Positions 1 through 8,416 of a stretch of 64,000 nucleotides of DNA are shown in pieces. The position numbers were made by a program, and so were the translations under genes. A model generated the notes under the pieces. It was not told the origin of the DNA, searched no databases, and saw only the letters and a program-made list of their open reading frames with translations. Each line of letters begins with the position of its first letter. Position 1 is the stretch's first letter. This stretch comes from Shimia sp047124445 (lineage in GTDB: Bacteria > Pseudomonadota > Alphaproteobacteria > Rhodobacterales > Rhodobacteraceae): assembly GCF_047124445.1 (NCBI RefSeq), contig NZ_CP138921.1, positions 4,278,001 through 4,342,000 of the forward strand, read 5' to 3'.

Positions 1-615
1 AACATGCGCGGTTTTGACGGTGCAGTTGCGGCCAGAGCCGATGAGATTGCGATCTTTGGCTCTGCCTCCGAAGGCTTTTCGAAAGCCAATATCAACGCCA
101 CCATAGCAGAGAGTCTGGACCGTTTTGCGCCAGTGGTGGCGGCGGCCAAAGACATTGGCCTGCCGGTGCGCGGCTATGTGAGCTGCGTCACTGATTGCCC
201 GTATGATGGCGCTACACCACCAGAGAAGGTCTCGGAGGTCGCGAAACACTTGCTTGACGCAGGCTGTTATGAGATCAGCCTAGGGGACACCATTGGGCAA
301 GGTACACCGGAGAGCATCTCTGCGATGTTGCAAGCTGTTTTGGAGGTGGTACCTGCGGACAAGCTGGCTGGGCATTATCACGACACAGCGGGGCGCGCCT
401 TGGCGAACATCGAGGCGTCTCTGGATCTTGGCGTGCGGGTGTTTGACGCCGCCGTAGGCGGCCTTGGCGGTTGCCCTTATGCGCCGGGGGCAAAAGGCAA
501 CGTAGCCACGGAAGCCGTGGATGCCCGTCTCAAGGCGCTGGGCTATGAGACCGGGCTTGATACAGCCGTTCTGACGCAAGCTGCAGAGATGGCGCGGGCC
601 ATGCGCGCTCACTAA
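1..615 (+). CDS. mvaB: Hydroxymethylglutaryl-CoA lyase (5' end outside window)
   Basis: C-terminal about 205 residues of HMG-CoA lyase, which splits HMG-CoA into acetoacetate and acetyl-CoA, the last step of leucine degradation. The frame is open to base 1, so the true start lies upstream; the visible NMRGFDGA segment matches the mid-protein part of the TIM barrel. The family signature around the catalytic cysteine is present (GGLGGCPYAPGAKGN), as is the metal-binding GHYHDT motif. The stop overlaps the start of the next gene (TAATG), which implies translational coupling. With the downstream methylglutaconyl-CoA hydratase this is the 3' part of a leucine/isovalerate catabolic operon. Confidence 0.93.
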   Translation, partial: NMRGFDGAVAARADEIAIFGSASEGFSKANINATIAESLDRFAPVVAAAKDIGLPVRGYVSCVTDCPYDGATPPEKVSEVAKHLLDAGCYEISLGDTIGQGTPESISAMLQAVLEVVPADKLAGHYHDTAGRALANIEASLDLGVRVFDAAVGGLGGCPYAPGAKGNVATEAVDARLKALGYETGLDTAVLTQAAEMARAMRAH

Positions 616-1139
616 TGGCGGTTCTGGTGTGTCTGTCAGGGCTTCCCGGTGTTGGCAAAAGCACCATTGCCAGGGCGCTGGCGGAACAAACCGGTGCCTT
701 GCACTTGCGCCTGGACGAGATGGAGGTCGCCATGCGGCAGTCTCACATGAAATGTGATGATCTCGCGGATGGCGGCTATGCCGCCGCACAGGCGGTGACG
801 CGGTCCGCATTGGCGCAAGGGTTTGATGTCATCGCCGATTGTGTCAATCCCATTCAATTGACGCGCTTCGCCTGGCAGCAAGCCTCGCAAGGCCATCCCC
901 ACATCGACGTCATGCTGAGCTGCAGTGACGTGGCGTTGCACCGTCATCGCATAGAAAACCGCGAAAATGACATAGACGGACATTGTTTGCCCACATGGCA
1001 GGCGGTTCAAGCCCGAAGGTTTGATCCTTTTCCTCAAGCGGACATAGAACTGGACACAAGCCAACTGACGGTCGCGGAAGCTGTGCAACGCCTGCGCGCG
1101 GCGACGTCGGCGGCAAACAAGGAGATAAGCCATGTTTGA
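615..1139 (+). CDS. P-loop kinase-like ATP-binding protein
   Basis: 174 residues with an N-terminal Walker A loop (GLPGVGKST, residues 9-17) followed by a helix and a LRLDEME segment, the layout of small nucleoside, antibiotic or zeta-toxin type kinases of the AAA_33 group. A mid-protein DVIADCVNP motif sits where the second strand and base-binding residues lie in these kinases. The substrate cannot be read from the sequence. The gene is sandwiched in the leucine-degradation operon: its ATG overlaps the stop of the HMG-CoA lyase gene and its last 8 bases overlap the next gene. This placement suggests co-translation rather than a shared pathway step. Cytosolic; no signal peptide. Confidence 0.75.
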   Translation: MAVLVCLSGLPGVGKSTIARALAEQTGALHLRLDEMEVAMRQSHMKCDDLADGGYAAAQAVTRSALAQGFDVIADCVNPIQLTRFAWQQASQGHPHIDVMLSCSDVALHRHRIENRENDIDGHCLPTWQAVQARRFDPFPQADIELDTSQLTVAEAVQRLRAATSAANKEISHV

Positions 1140-1914
1140 AACCCTCGTTATCACCACCGATGAACGCGGCGTTGCCACGCTCACTCTGAACCGTCCGGAA
1201 AAGCACAACGCGATGTCCGGTACCATGATCGTGGAGCTAAAACAGGCCGCAGAGGCGCTGGGCGCCGATGACGCTGTGCGCGTTGTTGTGTTGACCGGCG
1301 CCGGCAAAAGTTTCTGCGCGGGCGGCGATCTTGGCTGGATGCAGGCGCAAATGGCGGCTGATCCGGACACGCGCTTTGTGGAGGCGCGCAAGCTGGCCGA
1401 GGCACTCCAGGCGCTCAATACCCTGCCCAAACCGCTCATCGGTCGCTTGCAGGGCAATGCCTTTGGCGGCGGCGTTGGCATGGCCAGCGTGTGCGATGTG
1501 GCCATTGGGGTGGACAGTCTGACCATGGGGTTGACCGAAACCAAGCTGGGTTTGATCCCGGCCACCATCGGCCCGTACGTTCTGTCACGCATGGGCGAGG
1601 CCATGGCGCGACGGGTCTTTATGTCCGCCCGCCTGTTCAAGGCGCCGGAAGCGGTCACCTTGGGGCTCTTGGCGAAAGCAGTGCCCGCAGAGGAGTTGGA
1701 CGCTGCGGTGGAAGCGGAAGTCACGCCCTATTTGGCCTGCGCGCCACAGGCCGTGGCCCGTGCCAAGGCATTAGCCCGGACACTGGGGCCAAGGATTGAT
1801 GACGATGTGATCGACCACACCATTGGCGAGCTAGTTGCCTGTTGGGAAGGGCAAGAGGCCAAAGACGGCATCGGCGCCTTCTTTGCCAAGCAAAAGCCAT
1901 CTTGGGCGTCCTGA
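1132..1914 (+). CDS. liuC: Methylglutaconyl-CoA hydratase (enoyl-CoA hydratase family)
   Basis: 260-residue crotonase-fold enzyme. N-terminal LNRPEKHNAMS, the oxyanion-hole segment SFCAGGDLGWM (about residues 62-72) and the second oxyanion region GNAFGGGVGMA are all clear. The GGDLGWM form and the linkage to HMG-CoA lyase favour methylglutaconyl-CoA hydratase, which makes the HMG-CoA that the upstream lyase cleaves, over a general fatty-acid hydratase. AAGGAG lies just upstream of the ATG at 1132, inside the end of the kinase gene. Last gene of the operon; a hairpin follows at 1931. Confidence 0.87.
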   Translation: MFETLVITTDERGVATLTLNRPEKHNAMSGTMIVELKQAAEALGADDAVRVVVLTGAGKSFCAGGDLGWMQAQMAADPDTRFVEARKLAEALQALNTLPKPLIGRLQGNAFGGGVGMASVCDVAIGVDSLTMGLTETKLGLIPATIGPYVLSRMGEAMARRVFMSARLFKAPEAVTLGLLAKAVPAEELDAAVEAEVTPYLACAPQAVARAKALARTLGPRIDDDVIDHTIGELVACWEGQEAKDGIGAFFAKQKPSWAS

Positions 1915-2314
1915 CCTGGATGCAGGCCCTGTGAAGGCGTGTTTGCGCCTTCGCAGCATTAACCTCTAAATAACCGATAGATCACGATTTTTGCGATTGG
2001 CAGCTGTTGCCAGGCCATTTGTCGTGCGCAGGCCTGTTCCCTAGTGATTTTCTAGGATTTTGAGGAGGAGCGGAATCAAAGGGTCAATTTGTCCTGTTTC
2101 AAGTGGTGGGCGGGAAAAAATGACACCGGCTTAATGCCGCACGTAGTTGTGAAAACAGTTTAAGTTGCTGAATTTAAGTCGGAAACACCAATGTCACGTC
2201 TTGCTCAAAACTTGCGCTAAATGTTGACCCCGCCATAGGGCAGGGGTAAACCCCGCAAGGAGTCTATACAGCCATCTGACTGCACCGTGCTGGCGTGCAT
2301 GAAAGGAGCTACCC
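1915..2314 (+). promoter_or_regulatory. 400-base intergenic leader of the nuo operon
   Basis: No gene is supported here. After the liuC hairpin the DNA becomes AT-richer, and this stretch must hold the main nuo promoter. The best core-promoter guess is TTGACC (2224-2229), 17 bases, TAAACC (2247-2252); the -10 match is weak. The -10 overlaps a short palindrome GGGGTAAACCCC (2243-2254) that could be an operator. The nuoA Shine-Dalgarno AAAGGAG is at 2302-2308. The promoter assignment is inference from consensus only. Confidence 0.3.
1931..1954 (+). terminator. Possible terminator hairpin after liuC
   Basis: GAAGGCG (1933-1939) pairs perfectly with CGCCTTC (1946-1952) across a 6-base loop, extendable by one G-U and one G-C pair. 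There is no T-run after it, so it may be factor-dependent or an mRNA 3'-end stabiliser. It lies 16 bases after the liuC stop. Confidence 0.4.
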
Positions 2315-2680
2315 TTGGAAGAGATGCTTCGGGAATATTTTCCCATCCTCATCTTCGCTGCCGTTGCCATCGGTCTCGGTCTTGTTTTCATCCTCGCAGC
2401 CGTTGTCTTGGCCGTACGCAAGCCAGATCCTGAAAAGGTCTCCGCGTATGAATGTGGTTTCAACGCCTTTGATGACGCGCGTATGAAATTTGACGTTCGG
2501 TTCTACCTCGTGTCGATCCTTTTCATCATTTTCGATCTGGAAATTGCCTTCCTGTTCCCATGGGCCGTTGCCTTCAAGGACGTTTCGATGGTCGGTTTCT
2601 GGTCCATGATGGTGTTCCTCGCCGTACTTACCATTGGCTTTGCCTATGAATGGAAGAAGGGAGCTCTGGAATGGGAGTGA
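2315..2680 (+). CDS. nuoA: NADH-quinone oxidoreductase subunit A
   Basis: 121-residue membrane subunit of complex I with three predicted transmembrane helices (about residues 8-30, 64-86 and 91-113), the usual length and layout. The acidic loop with YECGF, conserved in NuoA/ND3, is present near residue 45; this loop contacts the quinone channel in known structures. I choose the TTG start at 2315 because AAAGGAG ends 6 bases upstream; the ATG at 2324 would be spaced too far. First gene of a 14-subunit operon. Its stop overlaps an alternative ATG of nuoB. Confidence 0.96.
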   Translation: MEEMLREYFPILIFAAVAIGLGLVFILAAVVLAVRKPDPEKVSAYECGFNAFDDARMKFDVRFYLVSILFIIFDLEIAFLFPWAVAFKDVSMVGFWSMMVFLAVLTIGFAYEWKKGALEWE

Positions 2681-3204
2681 TGACGGGCGCAAACACCGCC
2701 GGTGTGGACAAAGAAGTTGTCACCCAGGCGTTGAATTCCGAGCTGCAGGACAAAGGCTTCCTGCTGACCAATGCTGAAGACCTGATCAATTGGGGCCGCA
2801 CCGGCTCTTTGCACTGGATGACCTTTGGTCTGGCCTGCTGTGCGGTTGAGATGATGCACACCTCCATGCCGCGCTACGACGCTGAGCGGTTTGGCATTGC
2901 CCCACGCGCCTCCCCACGTCAGTCCGATGTGATGATTGTGGCTGGCACGCTGACTAACAAGATGGCACCGGCGCTGCGCAAGGTCTATGACCAGATGCCA
3001 GAGCCGCGCTATGTGATCTCCATGGGCTCCTGCGCCAATGGCGGCGGCTACTACCACTACAGCTATTCGGTTGTGCGCGGCTGTGACCGCATCGTGCCGG
3101 TAGATATCTACGTACCCGGCTGCCCACCTACCGCAGAGGCGCTGCTTTACGGCCTGTTGCAGCTGCAACGCAAAATCCGCCGCACGGGGACCATTGAACG
3201 ATGA
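2671..3204 (+). CDS. nuoB: NADH-quinone oxidoreductase subunit B
   Basis: About 177-residue peripheral-arm subunit carrying the terminal [4Fe-4S] cluster N2 that hands electrons to quinone. The four ligands are visible: adjacent Cys56-Cys57 (GLACCAVE), Cys121 (GSCANGG) and Cys151 (VPGCPPT). Near-invariant stretches ASPRQSD and PEPRYVISMGSCANGGGYYHYSYS match alphaproteobacterial NuoB. The start is ambiguous: ATG at 2671 has GGGAG 7 bases upstream and is preferred; ATG at 2680 or 2650 are in frame. The gene overlaps the end of nuoA and the start of nuoC. Confidence 0.95.
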   Translation: MGVMTGANTAGVDKEVVTQALNSELQDKGFLLTNAEDLINWGRTGSLHWMTFGLACCAVEMMHTSMPRYDAERFGIAPRASPRQSDVMIVAGTLTNKMAPALRKVYDQMPEPRYVISMGSCANGGGYYHYSYSVVRGCDRIVPVDIYVPGCPPTAEALLYGLLQLQRKIRRTGTIER

Positions 3205-3806
3205 CCGAAGCCCTGAAAGAACTTGGCGCCCACATCGAACTCAAGCGCCCGGATTGTGTGCTGGGCTGGGACGTGGCCTTCGATGAGCTGACCATCAACG
3301 TCACGCCCGCCAATATCGCCCCGTTTGTGGAGTTCCTCCGCAACGATCCAACCTGCCGCTTCTCCACCCTCGTGGACGTGACCGCCGTGGACTATCCCGA
3401 GCGGTCCAAGCGCTTTGACGTCGTTTATCACTTCCTGAGCATGTATCAGAACCAGCGCGTGCGTTTGCGCGTATCTGTGCGTGAGGACGAAATGGTGCCT
3501 TCCATTGTGCCAGTGCACCCTTCGGCCAACTGGTTTGAGCGTGAAGTCTTCGACATGTTCGGCATCATCTTCTCCGACCACCCGGACCTACGCCGCCTGC
3601 TGACGGACTACGGTTTCCGCGGCCACCCGCTGCGCAAAGACTTCCCGACCACCGGCTATACCGAAGTCCGGTACGACGAAGTACAAAAACGCGTGGTCTA
3701 TGAGCCTGTGCAGCTGACACAAGACTACCGCCAGTTTGATTTCATGTCCCCGTGGGAAGGTGCCAACTACATCCTGCCCGGTGACGAGAAAGGGGACGCG
3801 AAATGA
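3201..3806 (+). CDS. nuoC: NADH-quinone oxidoreductase subunit C
   Basis: 201 residues, the 30-kDa subunit of the peripheral arm, here separate from NuoD as in Rhodobacter and mitochondria (fused in E. coli). The family signature around ANWFEREVFDMFGI and HPDLRRLLTDYGF spans residues 109-139. No cofactor. Four-base ATGA overlaps at both ends couple it to nuoB and nuoD. Confidence 0.95.
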   Translation: MTEALKELGAHIELKRPDCVLGWDVAFDELTINVTPANIAPFVEFLRNDPTCRFSTLVDVTAVDYPERSKRFDVVYHFLSMYQNQRVRLRVSVREDEMVPSIVPVHPSANWFEREVFDMFGIIFSDHPDLRRLLTDYGFRGHPLRKDFPTTGYTEVRYDEVQKRVVYEPVQLTQDYRQFDFMSPWEGANYILPGDEKGDAK

Positions 3807-5029
3807 TGGACGGCTCCAAATTTGACGACGGCAGCGTCGATGCGCTGAGCGGCGAACAGCAGATCCGCAACTTCAACATCAACTTCGGTCCCCAGCACCC
3901 TGCGGCCCACGGCGTGCTGCGTCTGGTGCTCGAGCTGGACGGTGAGATCGTCGAACGCTGCGACCCGCACGTTGGCCTGCTGCACCGTGGCACCGAAAAG
4001 TTGATGGAAAGCCGCACCTACCTGCAAAATCTGCCGTATCTCGACCGCCTCGATTACGTGGCGCCGATGAACCAGGAACATGCATGGTGCTTGGCGATTG
4101 AGAAGCTGACCGGCACCGAAGTGCCGCGCCGCGCACAGCTCATTCGTGTGCTGTTCTGCGAAATCGGACGCGTTCTGAACCACCTGATGAACATCACTAC
4201 ACAGGCGATGGACGTTGGCGCGCTGACCCCGCCACTGTGGGGCTTTGAAGAGCGCGAGAAGCTGATGGTGTTTTATGAGCGTGCCTGTGGCGCGCGCCTG
4301 CACGCCAACTACTTCCGCCCCGGCGGGGTACACCAGGATCTGCCGGATCAGCTGGTGGACGACATCGAAGAATGGGCCATCGAATTCCCGGAAGTGATCG
4401 ACGACATTGACGGCTTGCTGACTGAAAACCGCGTTTTCAAACAGCGTAATGTCGACATCGGCGTGGTGAACGAAGAAGAAGTGCTGCAGTTCGGTATGTC
4501 TGGCGTGATGGCGCGCTCGGCTGGCCTCGCATGGGACCTGCGTCGGGCGCAGCCATACGAGTGCTACGACGAGTTCGAGTTCCAGATCCCGGTTGGCAAA
4601 AACGGCGACTGCTATGACCGTTACCTGATGCGAATGGAAGAAATGCGCCAGTCGGTGTCGATCATGCGTCAGGCAATTGTGAAACTGCGCGAAGCCACTG
4701 GTGATGTGTTGTCTCGCGGCAAGTTGACCCCGCCCAAACGTGGCGACATGAAAACCTCGATGGAAAGCCTGATCCACCACTTCAAGCTTTACACCGAAGG
4801 CTTCCACGTCCCGGCTGGCGAAGTCTATGCCGCTGTTGAGGCGCCCAAAGGCGAGTTTGGCGTCTACATGGTGGCCGATGGAACCAACAAGCCATACCGC
4901 GCCAAACTGCGTGCGCCGGGCTATCTGCATCTGCAGGCCATGGATCACATCGCCACAGGCCACCAGCTCGCTGACGTGGCCGCCATCATCGGCACCATGG
5001 ACATCGTGTTCGGGGAGATCGACCGGTGA
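3803..5029 (+). CDS. nuoD: NADH-quinone oxidoreductase subunit D
   Basis: 408-residue 49-kDa subunit that forms the quinone-binding cavity with NuoB. GPQHPAAHG (residues 29-37) with its conserved histidine, HVGLLHRGTEKL, and the C-terminal DIVFGEIDR tail are diagnostic. It is related to the [NiFe]-hydrogenase large subunit but lacks the nickel-ligand cysteines, as expected. Overlaps nuoC by four bases, and its stop overlaps the GTG start of the next small gene. Confidence 0.96.
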   Translation: MMDGSKFDDGSVDALSGEQQIRNFNINFGPQHPAAHGVLRLVLELDGEIVERCDPHVGLLHRGTEKLMESRTYLQNLPYLDRLDYVAPMNQEHAWCLAIEKLTGTEVPRRAQLIRVLFCEIGRVLNHLMNITTQAMDVGALTPPLWGFEEREKLMVFYERACGARLHANYFRPGGVHQDLPDQLVDDIEEWAIEFPEVIDDIDGLLTENRVFKQRNVDIGVVNEEEVLQFGMSGVMARSAGLAWDLRRAQPYECYDEFEFQIPVGKNGDCYDRYLMRMEEMRQSVSIMRQAIVKLREATGDVLSRGKLTPPKRGDMKTSMESLIHHFKLYTEGFHVPAGEVYAAVEAPKGEFGVYMVADGTNKPYRAKLRAPGYLHLQAMDHIATGHQLADVAAIIGTMDIVFGEIDR

Positions 5030-5298
5030 GAAAGATTGCACTGACTGCCGCTGTTTTGCTGGCCGCACCCGCGTGGGCGGCGGACGAAGCGCCTGTGTCC
5101 CAAGAAATGCTCGATTTGATCATTTCGGTGGGCGAGGCCAACGACTGCTTGATCACCCGTGATCTGGCCAAGGCCGAACTGCTGCCAGCAGGCTTCACCG
5201 GGCGCAGTTTTGAAAAATCGCTGCGCTATTTGGAAAAACAAGGGCAGGGTGACATCGACTCTGGCACCTTCAAACTCAATACGGAGGCCTGCAAATAA
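5026..5298 (+). CDS. Small secreted protein within nuo operon
   Basis: 90 residues starting at a GTG whose TG forms part of the nuoD stop. Residues 1-18 form a signal peptide (basic MRK, hydrophobic core, AWA cleavage), so the mature protein of about 70 residues is periplasmic. It has two cysteines, at NDC and EAC near the C-terminus, possibly a disulfide. No enzyme motif. It ends in TAATG overlapping nuoE. Rhodobacter capsulatus and Paracoccus nuo operons are known to carry unidentified reading frames at such positions; I infer this is one of them. Function unknown. Confidence 0.8.
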   Translation: MRKIALTAAVLLAAPAWAADEAPVSQEMLDLIISVGEANDCLITRDLAKAELLPAGFTGRSFEKSLRYLEKQGQGDIDSGTFKLNTEACK

Positions 5299-6452
5299 TG
5301 CTGCGCCGTTTGTATCACGAACAGCCGGAAAGCTTTGCTTTCACCGAGGCGAACCAGACCTGGGCCGAGGCTCAGATCACGAAATATCCAGAAGGCCGTC
5401 AGGCTTCCGCTGTGATCCCACTGTTGTGGCGCGCACAGGAGCAGGAAGGCTGGCTGTCCAAGCCCGCGATCGAAGCTGTCGCCGACATGCTCGACATGGC
5501 TTACATTCGCGTGCTGGAAGTGGCGTCTTTCTACTTCATGTTCCAATTGCAGCCAGTGGGTTCTGTTGCCCACATCCAGATTTGCGGCACCACTTCCTGC
5601 ATGATCTGTGGTGCCGAAGATCTGATCGCGGTCTGCAAAGAGAAAATCGCCAACAAGCCCCATCAGTTGAGCGCGGACGGCAAGTTCTCTTGGGAAGAGG
5701 TCGAATGCCTTGGGGCCTGCACCAACGCGCCCATGGCGCAAATTGGCAAGGACTACTACGAGGATCTGACCGCAGACGGCTTCGCCAAGATGCTGGACGA
5801 GATGGCCGCAGGCAATGTGCCCACGCCGGGTCCGCAAAATGGCCGCTACGCCTCTGAGCCGCTTTCTGGCCTCACCAGCCTGACTGAATACGACAGCGGC
5901 AAGACGCAGTACAACGCGTCTGCGCAACTTGCGACGGACATCGGCGACACAATCAAGCGTATTGATGGCACCGAAGTGCCCATACTGACGCCTTGGATCG
6001 GCAAAGACGGTGTGGTTGCAGGCCGCGCCGCCGAAGGTCAGCCACCAAAGCTCGCGCCCACGCCGAAACCCGCTGTGAAGCAGGCGGAAGAGGCAAAGAA
6101 AGCTGAGAAGCCCAAAGCGAAAAAGGCTGAGACCGCAGAGACCAAGGCTGAAAAGCCAAAGGCAAAGAAGCCTGCTGCCAAGAAAGCCCCCGCCGCAGGC
6201 GGCGCCGACGATCTGAAACAGCTGAAGGGCGTTGGCCCGGCGTTGGAGAAGAAGTTGCACGACAATGGCGTGACAACCTTTGCCCAGATCGCGGCTTGGA
6301 ACGCAGAAGATATTGCCGACATGGATGACAAACTGTCGTTCAAGGGCCGTATCGAGCGCGATGGCTGGGTGGATCAGGCCAAGCTTCTCGCCGCTGGCGA
6401 AGAAACCGAGTTCTCCAAGAAAGTCGCCAAAGGCGACGTCTACGAGGACTAA
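5298..6452 (+). CDS. nuoE: NADH-quinone oxidoreductase subunit E with C-terminal extension
   Basis: 384 residues, more than twice the usual about 165. Residues 1-170 are the thioredoxin-like [2Fe-2S] N1a subunit with ligands Cys96, Cys101, Cys137 and Cys141 (ICGTTSC and CLGAC). Residues 255-300 are a Lys/Ala/Glu-rich linker. Residues 303-350 form a helix-hairpin-helix-like domain (LKGVGPALEKKL). The same fold appears at the ends of ribosomal and flap-nuclease-like proteins, and related extensions occur on NuoE of other alphaproteobacteria. The N-terminal part is the NADH-dehydrogenase module partner of NuoF; the role of the extension is not established. Confidence 0.94.
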   Translation: MLRRLYHEQPESFAFTEANQTWAEAQITKYPEGRQASAVIPLLWRAQEQEGWLSKPAIEAVADMLDMAYIRVLEVASFYFMFQLQPVGSVAHIQICGTTSCMICGAEDLIAVCKEKIANKPHQLSADGKFSWEEVECLGACTNAPMAQIGKDYYEDLTADGFAKMLDEMAAGNVPTPGPQNGRYASEPLSGLTSLTEYDSGKTQYNASAQLATDIGDTIKRIDGTEVPILTPWIGKDGVVAGRAAEGQPPKLAPTPKPAVKQAEEAKKAEKPKAKKAETAETKAEKPKAKKPAAKKAPAAGGADDLKQLKGVGPALEKKLHDNGVTTFAQIAAWNAEDIADMDDKLSFKGRIERDGWVDQAKLLAAGEETEFSKKVAKGDVYED

Positions 6453-6455
6453 TCT

Positions 6456-6683
6456 ATGCAGGCCAACAACCAGACACCGGACACTGCCAAGCAAGGCCGC
6501 ACTGCGGCACTTGTGATTGCGGGCACAGGTCTGTTCTGGATTGCGGCCATTTTGATCGGTGACTGGCTGGCGCTGCCGCAACGGACGCGCGCTCTTCTCG
6601 ATCTGATAGCCTTGGCGGGCTTTGTGTTCGCCTTTGTGCTGATTTTTAGAATTTGGCGCGCGCGTCAGGCAGATAAAGGGTAA
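6456..6683 (+). CDS. Two-helix membrane protein in nuo operon (DUF5337-like)
   Basis: 75 residues with two hydrophobic helices (about 15-36 and 47-66) and a basic C-terminal tail (RIWRARQADKG). It lies 3 bases after nuoE and 4 bases before nuoF. I believe it belongs to the small Rhodobacterales family DUF5337, from its size and position, but cannot run a search. A role as a complex I accessory or assembly factor is inference from location only. Confidence 0.72.
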   Translation: MQANNQTPDTAKQGRTAALVIAGTGLFWIAAILIGDWLALPQRTRALLDLIALAGFVFAFVLIFRIWRARQADKG

Positions 6684-6687
6684 CGGG

Positions 6688-7986
6688 ATGCTCAAAGATC
6701 AAGACCGTATCTTTACCAACCTCTACGGCATGCATGACCGTACATTGGCCGGCGCCAAGGCGCGCGGTCATTGGGATGGCACCGCCAAGCTGATCCAGCA
6801 GGGGCGGGATGCGATCATCGACACCATGAAGGCCTCCGGCCTGCGTGGGCGCGGCGGCGCGGGTTTCCCAACTGGTCTGAAGTGGTCCTTCATGCCGAAG
6901 GAAAGCGATGGTCGTCCGGCCTATCTTGTGATCAACGCCGATGAATCCGAACCGGGCACCTGTAAAGACCGCGAGATCATGCGCCACGATCCGCACACGC
7001 TGATCGAAGGGGCGTTGATTGCCTCTTTCGCGATGAACGCACACACCTGCTACATCTACATCCGTGGTGAATACATCCGTGAGCGCGAAGCACTACAGGC
7101 CGCGATTGACGAAGCCTATGATGCAGGTCTGCTTGGCAAAAACGCTGCCGGCTCCGGCTGGGACTTCGACCTCTTCCTGCACCACGGTGCAGGCGCTTAT
7201 ATCTGCGGCGAAGAAACCGCGCTGTTGGAAAGCCTTGAAGGCAAAAAAGGCATGCCCCGTATGAAGCCACCGTTCCCGGCGGGTGCTGGCCTTTATGGTT
7301 GCCCAACCACCGTGAACAACGTGGAATCGATTGCTGTTGTGCCGACGATCCTGCGCCGTGGTGGCGAGTGGTTTGCGGGCTTTGGACGTCCAAACAACGC
7401 GGGTACCAAGCTGTTTGGCATTTCTGGTCATGTGAACAACCCATGCGTTGTTGAAGAGGAGATGTCGATCTCCTTCGAAGAGCTGATCGAAAAACACTGC
7501 GGTGGCATCCGTGGCGGTTGGGACAACCTTCTTGCGGTGATCCCGGGCGGCTCTTCCGTGCCCTGTGTGCGTGGTGAAAACATGCGTGATGCGATCATGG
7601 ACTTTGACTACTTACGCAATGATCTGGGTTCTGGCCTTGGCACCGCAGCGGTCATCGTCATGGACAAACAGACCGACATCATCAAAGCAATCTGGCGGTT
7701 GTCCAAGTTCTACAAACACGAGAGCTGTGGTCAGTGTACCCCGTGTCGCGAAGGCACTGGCTGGATGATGCGTGTCATGGACCGTCTGGTGCGTGGTGAA
7801 GCCGAGATCGAAGAGATCGACATGCTGTGGGATGTGACCAAGCAGGTCGAAGGCCACACAATCTGTGCTTTGGGTGACGCGGCTGCGTGGCCAATCCAGG
7901 GTCTGATCCGCAATTTCCGTGAGGAAATTGAAGACCGCATCAAAGCCAACAAAACCGGGCGCATGGGCGCCTTTGCAGCGGAGTAA
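6688..7986 (+). CDS. nuoF: NADH-quinone oxidoreductase subunit F
   Basis: 432-residue 51-kDa flavoprotein, the entry point for NADH electrons. The glycine-rich FMN/NADH segment GLRGRGGAGFPTGLKW is at residues 51-66, GEETALLES at about 175-183, and the [4Fe-4S] N3 ligands are Cys347, Cys350, Cys353 (SCGQCTPC) and Cys393 (TICALGD). Length matches the family. Start ATG at 6688 follows GGGTAACGGG. Confidence 0.97.
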   Translation: MLKDQDRIFTNLYGMHDRTLAGAKARGHWDGTAKLIQQGRDAIIDTMKASGLRGRGGAGFPTGLKWSFMPKESDGRPAYLVINADESEPGTCKDREIMRHDPHTLIEGALIASFAMNAHTCYIYIRGEYIREREALQAAIDEAYDAGLLGKNAAGSGWDFDLFLHHGAGAYICGEETALLESLEGKKGMPRMKPPFPAGAGLYGCPTTVNNVESIAVVPTILRRGGEWFAGFGRPNNAGTKLFGISGHVNNPCVVEEEMSISFEELIEKHCGGIRGGWDNLLAVIPGGSSVPCVRGENMRDAIMDFDYLRNDLGSGLGTAAVIVMDKQTDIIKAIWRLSKFYKHESCGQCTPCREGTGWMMRVMDRLVRGEAEIEEIDMLWDVTKQVEGHTICALGDAAAWPIQGLIRNFREEIEDRIKANKTGRMGAFAAE

Positions 7987-7995
7987 GACCTAAGA

Positions 7996-8379
7996 ATGCT
8001 CAAGACGACGTTCATTAGCCAGCGGAAGACGCCAGCCATCATTGTCGGGATGCTTATTGCAGCCACGGCACTATCAGGCTGTAGCGGCAACTGGCGTGCG
8101 AGCTTTAAAAGCAAGCGTGAACGCATCGCCTTTGAGGGCTTTGAGTACAAAGCCAAAGCCAATCAGGTCTCCAAAGAAGAGCGCGACCACTTTGAGGTGA
8201 TTGTCTCCCGTGCCAACCAAAGCCTGGACGGCGCGCGTCAGGCTGGTGGCTATGAAGCGGTGAAATACTGCATCAAGGAATACGGCACATCAAAAATGGA
8301 CTGGGTGATTGGCCCGGAAACAGAAACCATCATCCCGGTGGATGATAAAATCAGGCTCGAAGGATACTGCCGCCCGTGA
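7996..8379 (+). CDS. Putative lipoprotein within nuo operon
   Basis: 127 residues. A basic N-terminus, hydrophobic segment and lipobox ALSGC (Cys near residue 29) indicate export and lipid attachment. The mature part is basic then mixed, with FEGFEYKAKAN and later ...VKYCIKEYG...EGYCRP, giving two further cysteines that could pair. I do not recognise a family. It sits 9 bases after nuoF, clearly in the operon, and is followed by a gap with two hairpins. Likely one of the lineage-specific nuo-embedded genes. Confidence 0.72.
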   Translation: MLKTTFISQRKTPAIIVGMLIAATALSGCSGNWRASFKSKRERIAFEGFEYKAKANQVSKEERDHFEVIVSRANQSLDGARQAGGYEAVKYCIKEYGTSKMDWVIGPETETIIPVDDKIRLEGYCRP

Positions 8380-8416
8380 TCGGTTATCCGACATATCCTG
8401 GCTGTTATTGCCTATC

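Noticed and set aside
3767..5068. Long - strand open frame opposite nuoD
   Set aside because: Antisense of nuoD with no recognisable domain or ribosome-binding site.
6060..6200. Short repeats rich in aag/gcc in nuoE
   Set aside because: They code for the Lys/Ala linker and stay in frame.
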